Shown here: one piece after another, positions 43,981 to 50,528 of the stretch
Layout of the letters: each line of letters opens with the position of its first letter
How positions within the stretch are numbered: the first letter of the stretch is position 1
Origin: Desulfuromonas sp.
GTDB taxonomy: Bacteria > Desulfobacterota > Desulfuromonadia > Desulfuromonadales > Desulfuromonadaceae
Direction: 5' to 3'
Length of the DNA stretch: 50,528 bases
Assembly: GCA_028685815.1 (NCBI GenBank)
Contig: JAQUDG010000003.1
Location: 1-50,528 of the forward strand
Notes under the pieces: model-generated
What the model was told of the DNA's origin: nothing
The model's database searches: none
What the model saw: only the letters and a program-made list of their open reading frames with translations
Position numbers and translations under genes: made by a program

Positions 43981-45357
43981 ATGGTGGTAGTAAAGCACAT
44001 AAAAGAACTAATTTTAGCCTTGCTATACTTGCTCCTGCTGACACCTTTGATCGGCAGAGCGCAAGCGGAGCACGATCCTTTTCATGGATATGTAAATGTG
44101 CGCTATCGCTACGAATTCCAACATAATTTTAATTTTAAGCATTATGGAAAAAACCCACTAAAAGGTGAGCGTTCCGATGGGTTCTTGCTGCAGCGGGTGC
44201 AAGCCGGTGGGCGTTGGGCGTTTGCGCCCAATATTCATGTGGCTTTGGGAGTGCAGGACGCTAGAGTATTTGAAAGCAACTATGATTCGGATCTGTTCTA
44301 CAGCAAAAGATTTGATCATAAGCACAATGCTTACGAAGACCAGTTCGAGCTATATGAAACATATCTTGAAGTTTCGGATGAGACCGCCGAACTTTGGACG
44401 TTCAAGGGCGGTAGACAAACTATTCTTTATGGTGATTGCAGGATATTCGGCTCTGGCAGTTGGGGCAATTCTGGTGGCTATCAATGGGACGCTATAAAGC
44501 TGTCGTTAAAGCATCGAAAGCACTTTATTGATTTTATTTGGGGGGGTGTCGTCATCCATGAGCCAGAACAATTCAGTTTGCGTCATCGGCATAAAGAGTA
44601 TGGAGCAGGCTTCTACAGTCATCTCCAAGTGTCATAGTACGTTGAGCTTGAACCATTTTATCTGCTCAAATATGATCTGCACGAGCGTTATACTGCAATT
44701 TCAGGCACGGCTGTGGATGATCTGATATGCCATAATGCGGGATTTCGTGCTGCGGGGGATTTTTCACCGCTGTTTTTTGACCTAAACCTTGTCCACCAGT
44801 GGGGAGATTACGGCAGACAGCGCCTAGATGCATGGGGAGCACATCTGCTGCTGGGGACTAAATTTGACCATTATCGGTGGAATCCGATCCTTAGTATTGA
44901 GTACAGTTTTGCATCGGGAGATTCTGATCCTGATGATGGTAGGATGGAGACATATCAGGGTGTGTTTGGTGCCCGCGATAAAATGTATCGGCGCATGCAT
45001 TTTATGGACTTGAGCAACTTGCACGATCTTCAGTTTAATTTAGAGCTAGTGCCGTTAAAAAATGTGCAGATTTATTTCGGTGCGCATAGATTCTGGCTTG
45101 ATGAGAAAAAGGATGGATGGTCGAAGAATTTTAGCACCTATCGTGACTTGTCAGGTAGCAGTGGTCGCCATCTTGGCGATGAAGTTGACTTTATGCTGCA
45201 ATGGAACTTGGACGCAGTTGTGTTTGACTCCAAGGTACGGTTTGTTCTTATGGCAGGATACTGCCATTTCTGGCCCGGAGAATTTTTAAAAAATGTCGCA
45301 GATGGCAGCCAGGCAGACTGGGTTTTTACCCAGATAGAGTGTAAATATGTATTTTGA
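43981..45357 (+). pseudogene. Outer-membrane porin (alginate-export-like) interrupted by an in-frame TAG
   Basis: A signal peptide (basic start, leucine-rich core, cut near AQA-EHDPF) leads into sequence rich in alternating aromatic/polar strands, as in the alginate_export (PF13372) porin family. Codon 219 (44635-44637) is TAG; the same frame then continues without another stop for 240 codons (FYLLKYDL, DFSPLFFDLNLVHQWGDYG, FASGDSDPDDG) to TGA at 45357, and the C-terminal strand ends YVF, an outer-membrane assembly signal. The full product would be about 457 residues. The second half lacks its own ribosome-binding site. A recent nonsense mutation, a sequencing error or amber readthrough can each explain this; AAAAGGGG precedes the start codon. 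Substrate is unknown. Confidence 0.7.
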
Positions 45358-45411
45358 TTTGTGTGCGCTATGTCCTGGCGGGCTCTTGGCCACGCCAGCC
45401 CTCAGTTGATT

Positions 45412-45431
45412 GTATTCAGGGAATACTTTTT
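45412..45431 (+). terminator. Terminator after the porin gene
   Basis: GTATTC-AGG-GAATAC with TTTTT following. The stem is short and AT-rich; an additional CTGGCG/CGCCAG hairpin lies just upstream (about 45374-45397). Confidence 0.5.
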
Positions 45432-45543
45432 GGTAGGTAACTCTCCGATGCGGAAAAATTTCATATCAAAGTTTATGCTACGTTGTTCTTTTATCTAGTT
45501 TGGAAGTGAGTATTTCCTGGGGCAGATGCAACAGCGGGTAGAT

Positions 45544-45575
45544 TGATAACGAGATAGTTCAAGCTTTGCTATAAC
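45544..45575 (+). promoter_or_regulatory. Candidate promoter of the tat genes
   Basis: The extended -10 TTTGCTATAAC (TATAAC at 45570-45575) is nearly identical to that of the 6S RNA promoter. The best -35 is TTGATA at 45544 with a long 20-base spacer, so the extended -10 would do most of the work. Confidence 0.45.
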
Positions 45576-45625
45576 TTGGCGCAGCAGCGGTACGCATAGG
45601 GCAGATAAGAGCGGAAGAGGTGGCT

Positions 45626-45817
45626 ATGTTTGGACTGGGAACTCAAGAGTTACTTATTATTTTCGGGATTGTCATTGTTTTGTTCGGGGCTAAACGTTTG
45701 CCCCAGTTGGGCTCCGGAGTTGGAAAAGGGATAAGAAATTTTAAAAAAGGTCTTAGCGATGATGAAGATGAGTCCAGCCCTTTGGAGGAACCTCACACCA
45801 AAGATAAAACAGAATAA
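45626..45817 (+). CDS. tatA: Sec-independent translocase protein TatA
   Basis: The 63-residue protein has the TatA layout: FGLGTQELLIIF membrane helix, FGAKRLPQLGSGVGKGIRNFKKG amphipathic hinge and helix, then an acidic tail. I chose the ATG at 45626 behind AAGAGG; a GTG at 45620 is in frame. TatA forms the pore for folded, twin-arginine proteins. Confidence 0.9.
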   Translation: MFGLGTQELLIIFGIVIVLFGAKRLPQLGSGVGKGIRNFKKGLSDDEDESSPLEEPHTKDKTE

Positions 45818-45913
45818 GTGAGGGAAGTATAACAAGACTTTGTACTGCGGATTTTGCTGCGCGGGTCATGCTCTGTGGGTTCTTAGTTAATCCTCGTCTG
45901 TGGGAGGCGGTCG

Positions 45914-46171
45914 ATGTTCGGAATCGGAATGATGGAATTGCTGTTGATTTTGGCGCTTGCGCTTATCTTCATCGGCCCTAAAAAAATGCCGGTTGTCGCT
46001 CGGGCTCTTGGGCGCGGGGTGCGGGAATTTCGTAACGCAGCGGATGATCTTAAACATAACATCGATGTTGATGCCCAACCTACCCAGTCGCAGAATGGAG
46101 AATTTACGAGGCCAAGCTGTACCCCGCTAAAAAAGCAGAAAGGGGCGGAAGGCGGCGATAGTGGAGAATGA
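45914..46171 (+). CDS. tatB: Sec-independent translocase protein TatB-like
   Basis: The 85-residue protein has one membrane helix starting [21 protein letters not shown], then [18 protein letters not shown] and a polar tail. The GP-KKMP hinge and the Glu in the helix favour TatB over TatA, but it is short for TatB (171 in E. coli). GGGAGG precedes the ATG. It overlaps tatC by 11 bases. Confidence 0.75.
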   Translation: MFGIGMMELLLILALALIFIGPKKMPVVARALGRGVREFRNAADDLKHNIDVDAQPTQSQNGEFTRPSCTPLKKQKGAEGGDSGE

Positions 46172-46913
46172 GCAGGGTTTTTTCTCCCACTTGGAGGAGC
46201 TGCGTCGCCGCCTGATAATCTGCATGCTCGCGTGGGTGGGCGGGTTTGCCCTCTGCTACGGTTTTGCACAGGAACTGTTTGAGTTTATCTCCCTTCCGGT
46301 CCGTGCTTCGTTGCCGCAGGGGAGTTCGTTGGTGTTTATTCACGCCACCGAGCCTTTTTTCACCTTTCTTAAAATTAGCGCGGTGGCCGGATTTTTACTG
46401 GCCCTGCCAGTTGTTCTGTGGCAGATATGGGCCTTTGTCGCGCCCGCACTGTATCCGGGAGAAAAACATTTGGCTATCCCCTTTGTCATCTCCGGTTGTG
46501 CCTGCTTTGGCCTCGGGGCCTACTTTGGGTTTACCTTTGTGTTCCCAGTAATCTTTACGTTTCTTATCAACCTCGGGGTCGGCTCCAGTGGCACTGAAGC
46601 GATGCTCTCCATGGGGGGATATCTGGCGATGTCTACCCGGCTACTGTTTGCGTTCGGCCTAGTGTTTGAGCTCCCCATAGTGATCTTTTTTCTCGCCCGC
46701 CTTGGCGTGGTGGATCATATCTGGCTGGGCAAAAACCGGCGCTACGCGTTTATACTCGCGTTTGTGATTGGCGCGGTTCTCACCCCACCGGATGTTTTCT
46801 CTCAGGTTTCTATCGCGCTCCCTTTTATCATTCTGTATGAAGTAGGGATATGGGTGGCGCGAGTGTTTGGCAAAAAGCGCTCTGTTGACACCACGGCACT
46901 CAGCAAAAAGTAA
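46161..46913 (+). CDS. tatC: Sec-independent translocase protein TatC
   Basis: The 250-residue protein has six membrane helices. [12 protein letters not shown] is the conserved cytoplasmic start that recognises the twin-arginine signal; [16 protein letters not shown] and the late [19 protein letters not shown] are also family marks. The start is a GTG inside tatB, so translation is coupled. Confidence 0.95.
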   Translation: MENEQGFFSHLEELRRRLIICMLAWVGGFALCYGFAQELFEFISLPVRASLPQGSSLVFIHATEPFFTFLKISAVAGFLLALPVVLWQIWAFVAPALYPGEKHLAIPFVISGCACFGLGAYFGFTFVFPVIFTFLINLGVGSSGTEAMLSMGGYLAMSTRLLFAFGLVFELPIVIFFLARLGVVDHIWLGKNRRYAFILAFVIGAVLTPPDVFSQVSIALPFIILYEVGIWVARVFGKKRSVDTTALSKK

Positions 46914-47224
46914 AAAGGTAGGTATAAACAAAAACCCAGACTGATCTCTGCCGTGGTATTGCCTGCCCCGGCAGTTCAGTTCTGCTCCCTTTCGTATGGT
47001 TCCATCCCTAAAAAACTGCTGTATCCTCCATATCCCATATTCTCCATATTTTATATGCCCGCTGAAATAATAAGCAGAATTGAGCTGAATCAATTGTGCT
47101 ATGGCAAGGTTATGGTACTTGTTAGCTTCGACTAGATAATAATAGAGCGCCGGAGTATTTATATATCCGCTTCGGTGCCATTTGCCATTTAAGAGAGACC
47201 ACGCAAAGAGAACGAAGAGGGAGA
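46914..47224. other. Regulatory region before the GTPase/ABC cluster
   Basis: No gene is seen in 311 bases. A hairpin CTGCCG/CGGCAG lies near 46948-46976 without a T-run. Three CCATAT direct repeats are at 47028-47049 (annotated separately). An AT-rich -10-like tract (GATAATAATA) is near 47135-47145, but no matching -35 was found. Confidence 0.4.
47028..47049. repeat. Triple CCATAT direct repeat
   Basis: CCATAT occurs at 47028, 47035 and 47044, followed by TTTATAT. Repeat spacing is 7 and 9 bases. It lies about 176 bases before the first gene of the cluster and could be a regulator-binding array. Confidence 0.4.
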
Positions 47225-48460
47225 ATGACTTTGAAGTTGCCGAATTCGAGCATGACCATACAGCAGATTGTCCAGCAATGGCCTGAAACCAAAGACGTCT
47301 TTGTTGCCAATGATCTAGAGGAGTTGACTACTCCAGATTATCTGCAACGGGTGGGGCGTTTTATGAAACTGGAGACTGCCCTGAAACGCAAAGGTTTTGC
47401 AGTGGAAACATTTGTGAAGCTTTTGCAAGATAAAATCACCACCGAAGCCGAGCGTGTCGATGTCACCGCGCCAGAGTCTAGTCACACCGGCACCGCAGAT
47501 ATCGATGTCGCCGGGCTGCTCCCGTGTCCGGTGCGAGTTCCGCTGCTTGAAGCGGTCGATAGGTTTGTCACAGATTATTCAACCCGTAGCGGTCTGAACA
47601 TCTCCACTAGGTTCAGGGCTGCATCCGGTGGCGCGGAGTGGATAGAAGAGGAGATTCATGCTGCCAAAACAGAATCCGCTCTGCCAGACATCTTTCTTTC
47701 CGCCGGATTTGACACGTTTTTTGACCCCGAAGGCATTGGGCGTTTCAGTGCGGCAGGGGCGTTTCATTCCATCGATTACCCTAGCGTCAACGCTGATTTT
47801 GCCGGACTGGATATGGTGGATCCGCAGGGGCATTATTCTATAATTGCGGTAGTGCCGGCCGTATTCATGGTGGACCTCAGGCAATTGGGCACGACCGCAG
47901 TACCTCGCACCTGGAAGGCCTTGCTGGAGCCGGAATTTGAGCGCAAGGTGGCCATGCCGGTGGGAGATTTTGATCTGTTCAACGCGATGCTACTTACCCT
48001 GCACAAGGAGTTTGGCACCGCAGGGATTGAACGCCTGGGGCACTCGATGCTGGAGGCGCTGCATCCGGCCCAGATGGGGAATGCACAGGCCGCGACAGAG
48101 CGGAAACCGACCGTCACCATCATGCCGTATTTTTTCACCCGCATGGCGCAGCATATCCCCGGCGTTGAAATCGTCTGGCCTGAAGATGGCGCGATCATAA
48201 GCCCAATTTTCATGCTTACCCGCTCGGCACAGCGCGACGCGAGCGCACCGTTGGCAGAATTTTTGGCCGGAGAAGAAGTCGGTACCATCATGGCGCAGCA
48301 GGGGCTGTTCCCCTCTTTGAATCCGCAGGTTGAGAATACCCTGCCCACCGCCGCTAAGTGGGAGTGGCTTGGCTGGGATTATATATACAGCTGCGATATT
48401 GCTAAACGGATTAAGTATTTGGACAAAATTTTTCATGCTGCTTTTGATGCAGGTGCTTAA
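47225..48460 (+). CDS. Cytoplasmic substrate-binding-protein-like protein with N-terminal DUF1858-like domain
   Basis: The 411-residue protein starts with a helical domain (about residues 9-75; TIQQIVQQWPE, then a Phe/Leu-rich helix) resembling DUF1858/ScdA-N domains. The rest resembles type-2 periplasmic binding proteins of iron/thiamine importers: PDIFLSAGFDTFF, YSIIAVVPAVFMVD, PRTWKALLEPEF, PVGDFDLFNAMLL and GIIMAQQG-like GTIMAQQGLFPSLN. There is no signal peptide or lipobox, so it should stay in the cytoplasm. GAGGGAGA precedes the ATG. It is followed 62 bases later by the GTPase gene. I infer a metal or oxyanion carrier role inside the cell; the ligand cannot be read from the sequence. 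Confidence 0.65.
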   Translation: MTLKLPNSSMTIQQIVQQWPETKDVFVANDLEELTTPDYLQRVGRFMKLETALKRKGFAVETFVKLLQDKITTEAERVDVTAPESSHTGTADIDVAGLLPCPVRVPLLEAVDRFVTDYSTRSGLNISTRFRAASGGAEWIEEEIHAAKTESALPDIFLSAGFDTFFDPEGIGRFSAAGAFHSIDYPSVNADFAGLDMVDPQGHYSIIAVVPAVFMVDLRQLGTTAVPRTWKALLEPEFERKVAMPVGDFDLFNAMLLTLHKEFGTAGIERLGHSMLEALHPAQMGNAQAATERKPTVTIMPYFFTRMAQHIPGVEIVWPEDGAIISPIFMLTRSAQRDASAPLAEFLAGEEVGTIMAQQGLFPSLNPQVENTLPTAAKWEWLGWDYIYSCDIAKRIKYLDKIFHAAFDAGA

Positions 48461-48522
48461 ATGTACGCTAGTAAGGCAGGATTGAAGAGCAGACCCATAA
48501 GAAATAACATTGGAGCATTGCG

Positions 48523-49230
48523 ATGAAGTTTATCACCGTATCCGGACCACCATCGTCCGGTAAGACCGCTGTTATTCTGCAGGTGATCAAGGCCATGCAG
48601 CAGCGCAATATCAATGTCGGCGTGGTTAAGTTCGATTGTCTTGCCACCGATGATGACTTGCTGTACGCACGCCATGGTATCCCGGTGCGCAAGGGGCTTG
48701 CCGGGCCGTTGTGCCCCGATCATTATTTTGTCAGCAATGTGGAAGAGTGCTTGGAGTGGGGGCTCAGCCAGAACTTTGACGTGCTGATAAGCGAGAGTGC
48801 CGGTCTGTGTAACCGTTGTTCGCCCCACATCGAAGGGATCACCTCTGTCTGTGTCATCGACAATCTCAGTGGCATTGGCACCCCGAAAAAAATTGGCCCG
48901 ATGCTCAAGACTGCAGATGTGGTGGTTATAACCAAGGGCGATATCGTATCCCAAGCGGAGCGCGAAGTGTTTGCCTCTAGGGTGGTGCAGGTCAACCCGT
49001 CTGCGCTGACCATGCATATTAATGGAATAACCGGCCAGGGCGCGTATGAACTTAGTACCGTGTTTTTCGCCGCGCCCGAGACCGATACTCTACAGGGGCT
49101 ATCACTGCGCTATTCTATGCCGGCGGCGCTGTGCTCATACTGTTTGGGCGAAAAGCGGATAGGTAAGGAGTACCAGATGGGCAACGTGCGCAAGATTCAA
49201 CTTGGTGGAGTGGAGGAGCCCAAAAAATGA
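48523..49230 (+). CDS. HypB/CobW-like SIMIBI GTPase with cysteine motifs
   Basis: The 235-residue P-loop protein has Walker A GPPSSGKT (8-15), FDVLISESAG (about 85-94, Walker B region) and TKGD (137-140) for guanine recognition. Cysteines are placed as in metal-handling GTPases: Cys64 in LCPDH, C96-x2-C99-x2-H102 directly after the ESAG motif, and C204-x2-C207 in LCSYCLGEKRIG near the C-terminus. This suggests nucleotide-gated binding of a metal ion or cluster. It resembles HypB (nickel insertion) more than transport proteins. GGAGC precedes the ATG; the stop overlaps the ABC start (ATGA). Confidence 0.75.
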   Translation: MKFITVSGPPSSGKTAVILQVIKAMQQRNINVGVVKFDCLATDDDLLYARHGIPVRKGLAGPLCPDHYFVSNVEECLEWGLSQNFDVLISESAGLCNRCSPHIEGITSVCVIDNLSGIGTPKKIGPMLKTADVVVITKGDIVSQAEREVFASRVVQVNPSALTMHINGITGQGAYELSTVFFAAPETDTLQGLSLRYSMPAALCSYCLGEKRIGKEYQMGNVRKIQLGGVEEPKK

Positions 49231-50225
49231 AGCAGGCCGATCTGTTTACCACTCCGCTTAACCAGTTGTGCGCGCGGATGCCGGAGTTAATCGATTTTTT
49301 CGCCTCATTCGGGCTTGAGGTCGCGCGCAATGAGGCGGATATAGATGCCCTGTTAGCGTCGTTGTCTGCCACCCAGACTGAGCACTTGGGGATGACACCA
49401 ACTCAATTTAGAATCGCACTGCAGGATTATGTCGCCGGAGTAGAGGCGCTGGATATGGGGCAGGACCGGGTGCACTCAATTCGTATTCTGCCGGGGCGAG
49501 ATAAAAGCGGCCACGCCGAAGAGTTTGAGCTCGAATTGGTACCGGGGCAAATCGTCTCCATCGTCGGCCCGACGGGATCGGGAAAGAGTCGACTGCTTGC
49601 CGATATCGAATGGGTGGCGCAGGGAGATACCCCGACCGGCAGACGTATTCTGCTTAATAACGCGCAACCAGATGCAAAGTGGCGTTTCTCTACCCGGCAT
49701 AAACTGGTGGCCCAGTTGTCGCAGAACATGAATTTCGTCATGGATCTCACGGTGGAGGAATTTATTCGGGTTCACGGAGAGAGCCGCTTCGTTCCTGAAC
49801 TGGAGCAGAAGATTAAACAGGTGCTGGACTTGGCTAACTCCCTGGCGGGGGAGCCGTTTGCGGCAACGACCCAGATCACTGCGCTGAGTGGGGGCCAGTC
49901 GCGCGCGCTCATGATTGCAGATATAGCGATTTTGAGCCAATCACCGGTAGTTTTGATCGATGAAATTGAGAATGCCGGTATCGAGCGCAAAAAGGCGCTG
50001 GAACTGCTGGTGCAGAAAGAAAAGATCGTCCTTATCGCCACCCATGATCCGATTCTGGCCTTGCTAGGAGAGAAACGCTTAGTGATTAGCAACGGTGGAA
50101 TAAAGAAGGTGATTACTACCAGTGCAGCAGAACGGGCGAATCTGGTAGAGCTTGAACGGATGGACCGGGTCTTGATGCAGTTGCGCCAGCGGATTCGCAA
50201 TGGCGAGACGTTGGAACAACTCTGA
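49227..50225 (+). CDS. Soluble ABC ATPase with N-terminal DUF1858-like domain
   Basis: The 332-residue protein begins with a helical domain (about residues 8-72) whose pattern PLNQLCARMPE and FFASFGLE echoes the start of the substrate-binding-like protein. Residues of about 80-310 form one ABC domain: Walker A GPTGSGKS (114-121), a Q-loop QLSQNMNF, signature LSGGQSR, Walker B VVLIDEIENAG and switch His in IATHDP. Unusual for an importer ATPase, Asn follows the catalytic Glu pair region (EIENAGIER) and the C-terminus adds a short charged helix. No permease gene is near. It starts inside the GTPase gene with GGAGGAG upstream. Confidence 0.78.
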   Translation: MKQADLFTTPLNQLCARMPELIDFFASFGLEVARNEADIDALLASLSATQTEHLGMTPTQFRIALQDYVAGVEALDMGQDRVHSIRILPGRDKSGHAEEFELELVPGQIVSIVGPTGSGKSRLLADIEWVAQGDTPTGRRILLNNAQPDAKWRFSTRHKLVAQLSQNMNFVMDLTVEEFIRVHGESRFVPELEQKIKQVLDLANSLAGEPFAATTQITALSGGQSRALMIADIAILSQSPVVLIDEIENAGIERKKALELLVQKEKIVLIATHDPILALLGEKRLVISNGGIKKVITTSAAERANLVELERMDRVLMQLRQRIRNGETLEQL

Positions 50226-50269
50226 ATAAATACAGAAACTGCAAAACTTCATTTACAGGAGGAGAAACC

Positions 50270-50521
50270 ATGCACGATGGACACGACGGATGTAGCGGCA
50301 GCTTTGCTTCAGGAGCAGATGTAATCCGCAAGTTACGTATTATGGGGTATGACACCCAGAGTATGCCGGCAGAGTTGAGCATCACCTGCGAGGGCTGTAA
50401 ACACGCTTTTACGATGCAGACCTACGCGAGTTTATGCCCACAGTGCGGTCTGATGTACGGGGTTACCCCGTGTCATGCCCATGACCCGAACGCAGTCCAG
50501 TGTGCCGGGCGCGAGGTTTAA
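50270..50521 (+). CDS. Small Cys/His-rich zinc-ribbon protein
   Basis: The 83-residue protein opens with MHDGHDGCSG, then has C40-x2-C43 and C56-x2-C59 knuckles of a zinc ribbon and a C-terminal CHAHD and Cys78. It follows the ABC gene by 44 bases behind AGGAGG and probably belongs to the same transcript. I do not recognise the family. It could store or hand over metal, or dock the other three proteins. The stop lies 7 bases from the window end. Confidence 0.65.
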   Translation: MHDGHDGCSGSFASGADVIRKLRIMGYDTQSMPAELSITCEGCKHAFTMQTYASLCPQCGLMYGVTPCHAHDPNAVQCAGREV

Positions 50522-50528
50522 CCTGGGG

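Noticed and set aside
44713-45357. Second half of the porin as a separate gene
   Set aside because: It is in the same frame as the first half, has no ribosome-binding site or signal peptide, and the barrel sequence continues between the TAG and its first ATG.

Overview
The window (about 50.5 kb) reads as ordinary chromosome from a Gram-negative, flagellated, anaerobic-type bacterium. Gram-negative: lpxC, an outer-membrane porin, tatABC. Anaerobic style: a [FeFe]-hydrogenase-like sensor, a K+-dependent membrane pyrophosphatase, a eukaryote-like citrate synthase. Gene orders yebC-ruvC-ruvA-ruvB, ispE-tRNA-prs-rplY-pth and rpsF-rpsR-DUF2232-rplI-dnaB resemble those of Desulfuromonadia and Chrysiogenota; this affiliation is an inference from gene content, not from a phylogenetic marker. 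No transposase, integrase, CRISPR array or prophage gene was seen.

Layout. 1-15.4 kb is almost entirely on the minus strand: the 5' end of an ntrY-like sensor kinase; lpxC behind a consensus sigma-54 promoter; a ubiB-like kinase with a phasin-like coiled-coil protein; an unrecognised 661-aa protein placed directly after ruvB in a yebC-ruvCAB run; a one-piece regulator that joins ferredoxin clusters, a hydrogenase-like domain and a sigma-54 AAA+/Fis module; and oppD-oppF behind a membrane histidine kinase with a duplicated transmembrane sensor. From 15.6 kb the plus strand dominates: PHP nuclease/phosphatase, FKBP isomerase, fused rRNA methyltransferase RlmKL, rhodanese, a TetR regulator with a candidate operator, a Bax-like glucosaminidase, rhomboid (minus), TRIC channel, FAH-family and DUF2520 proteins. 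24.8-30 kb holds fliD-fliS behind a sigma-28-type promoter, a probable flagellar chaperone, a PilZ protein and an EAL-HDOD protein, so motility with c-di-GMP-type signalling. 29.8-40.2 kb is housekeeping: ispE, tRNA-Gln, prs, rplY, pth, hppA, ychF, the S6/S18/L9 operon and dnaB. dusB-fis lies on the minus strand at 40.2-41.6 kb.

At 41.75-41.96 kb, between dusB and citrate synthase, there is a rod-shaped RNA with its own promoter and terminator that looks like 6S RNA (ssrS). A porin gene at 44-45.4 kb is cut by a single in-frame amber codon. tatA-tatB-tatC follow.

The most novel-looking locus is the last 3.3 kb (47225-50521). It encodes a substrate-binding-protein-like protein without a signal peptide, a HypB/CobW-like P-loop GTPase with cysteine motifs, a soluble ABC ATPase and a small Cys/His-rich zinc-ribbon protein. 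No permease is present, and the first and third proteins start with similar DUF1858-like helical domains. I infer a cytoplasmic metal- or cofactor-handling machine rather than a transporter. Recurrent -10 elements of the form TATAAC (6S, tRNA-Gln, tat) and two sigma-54-type sites give a partial picture of promoter use.
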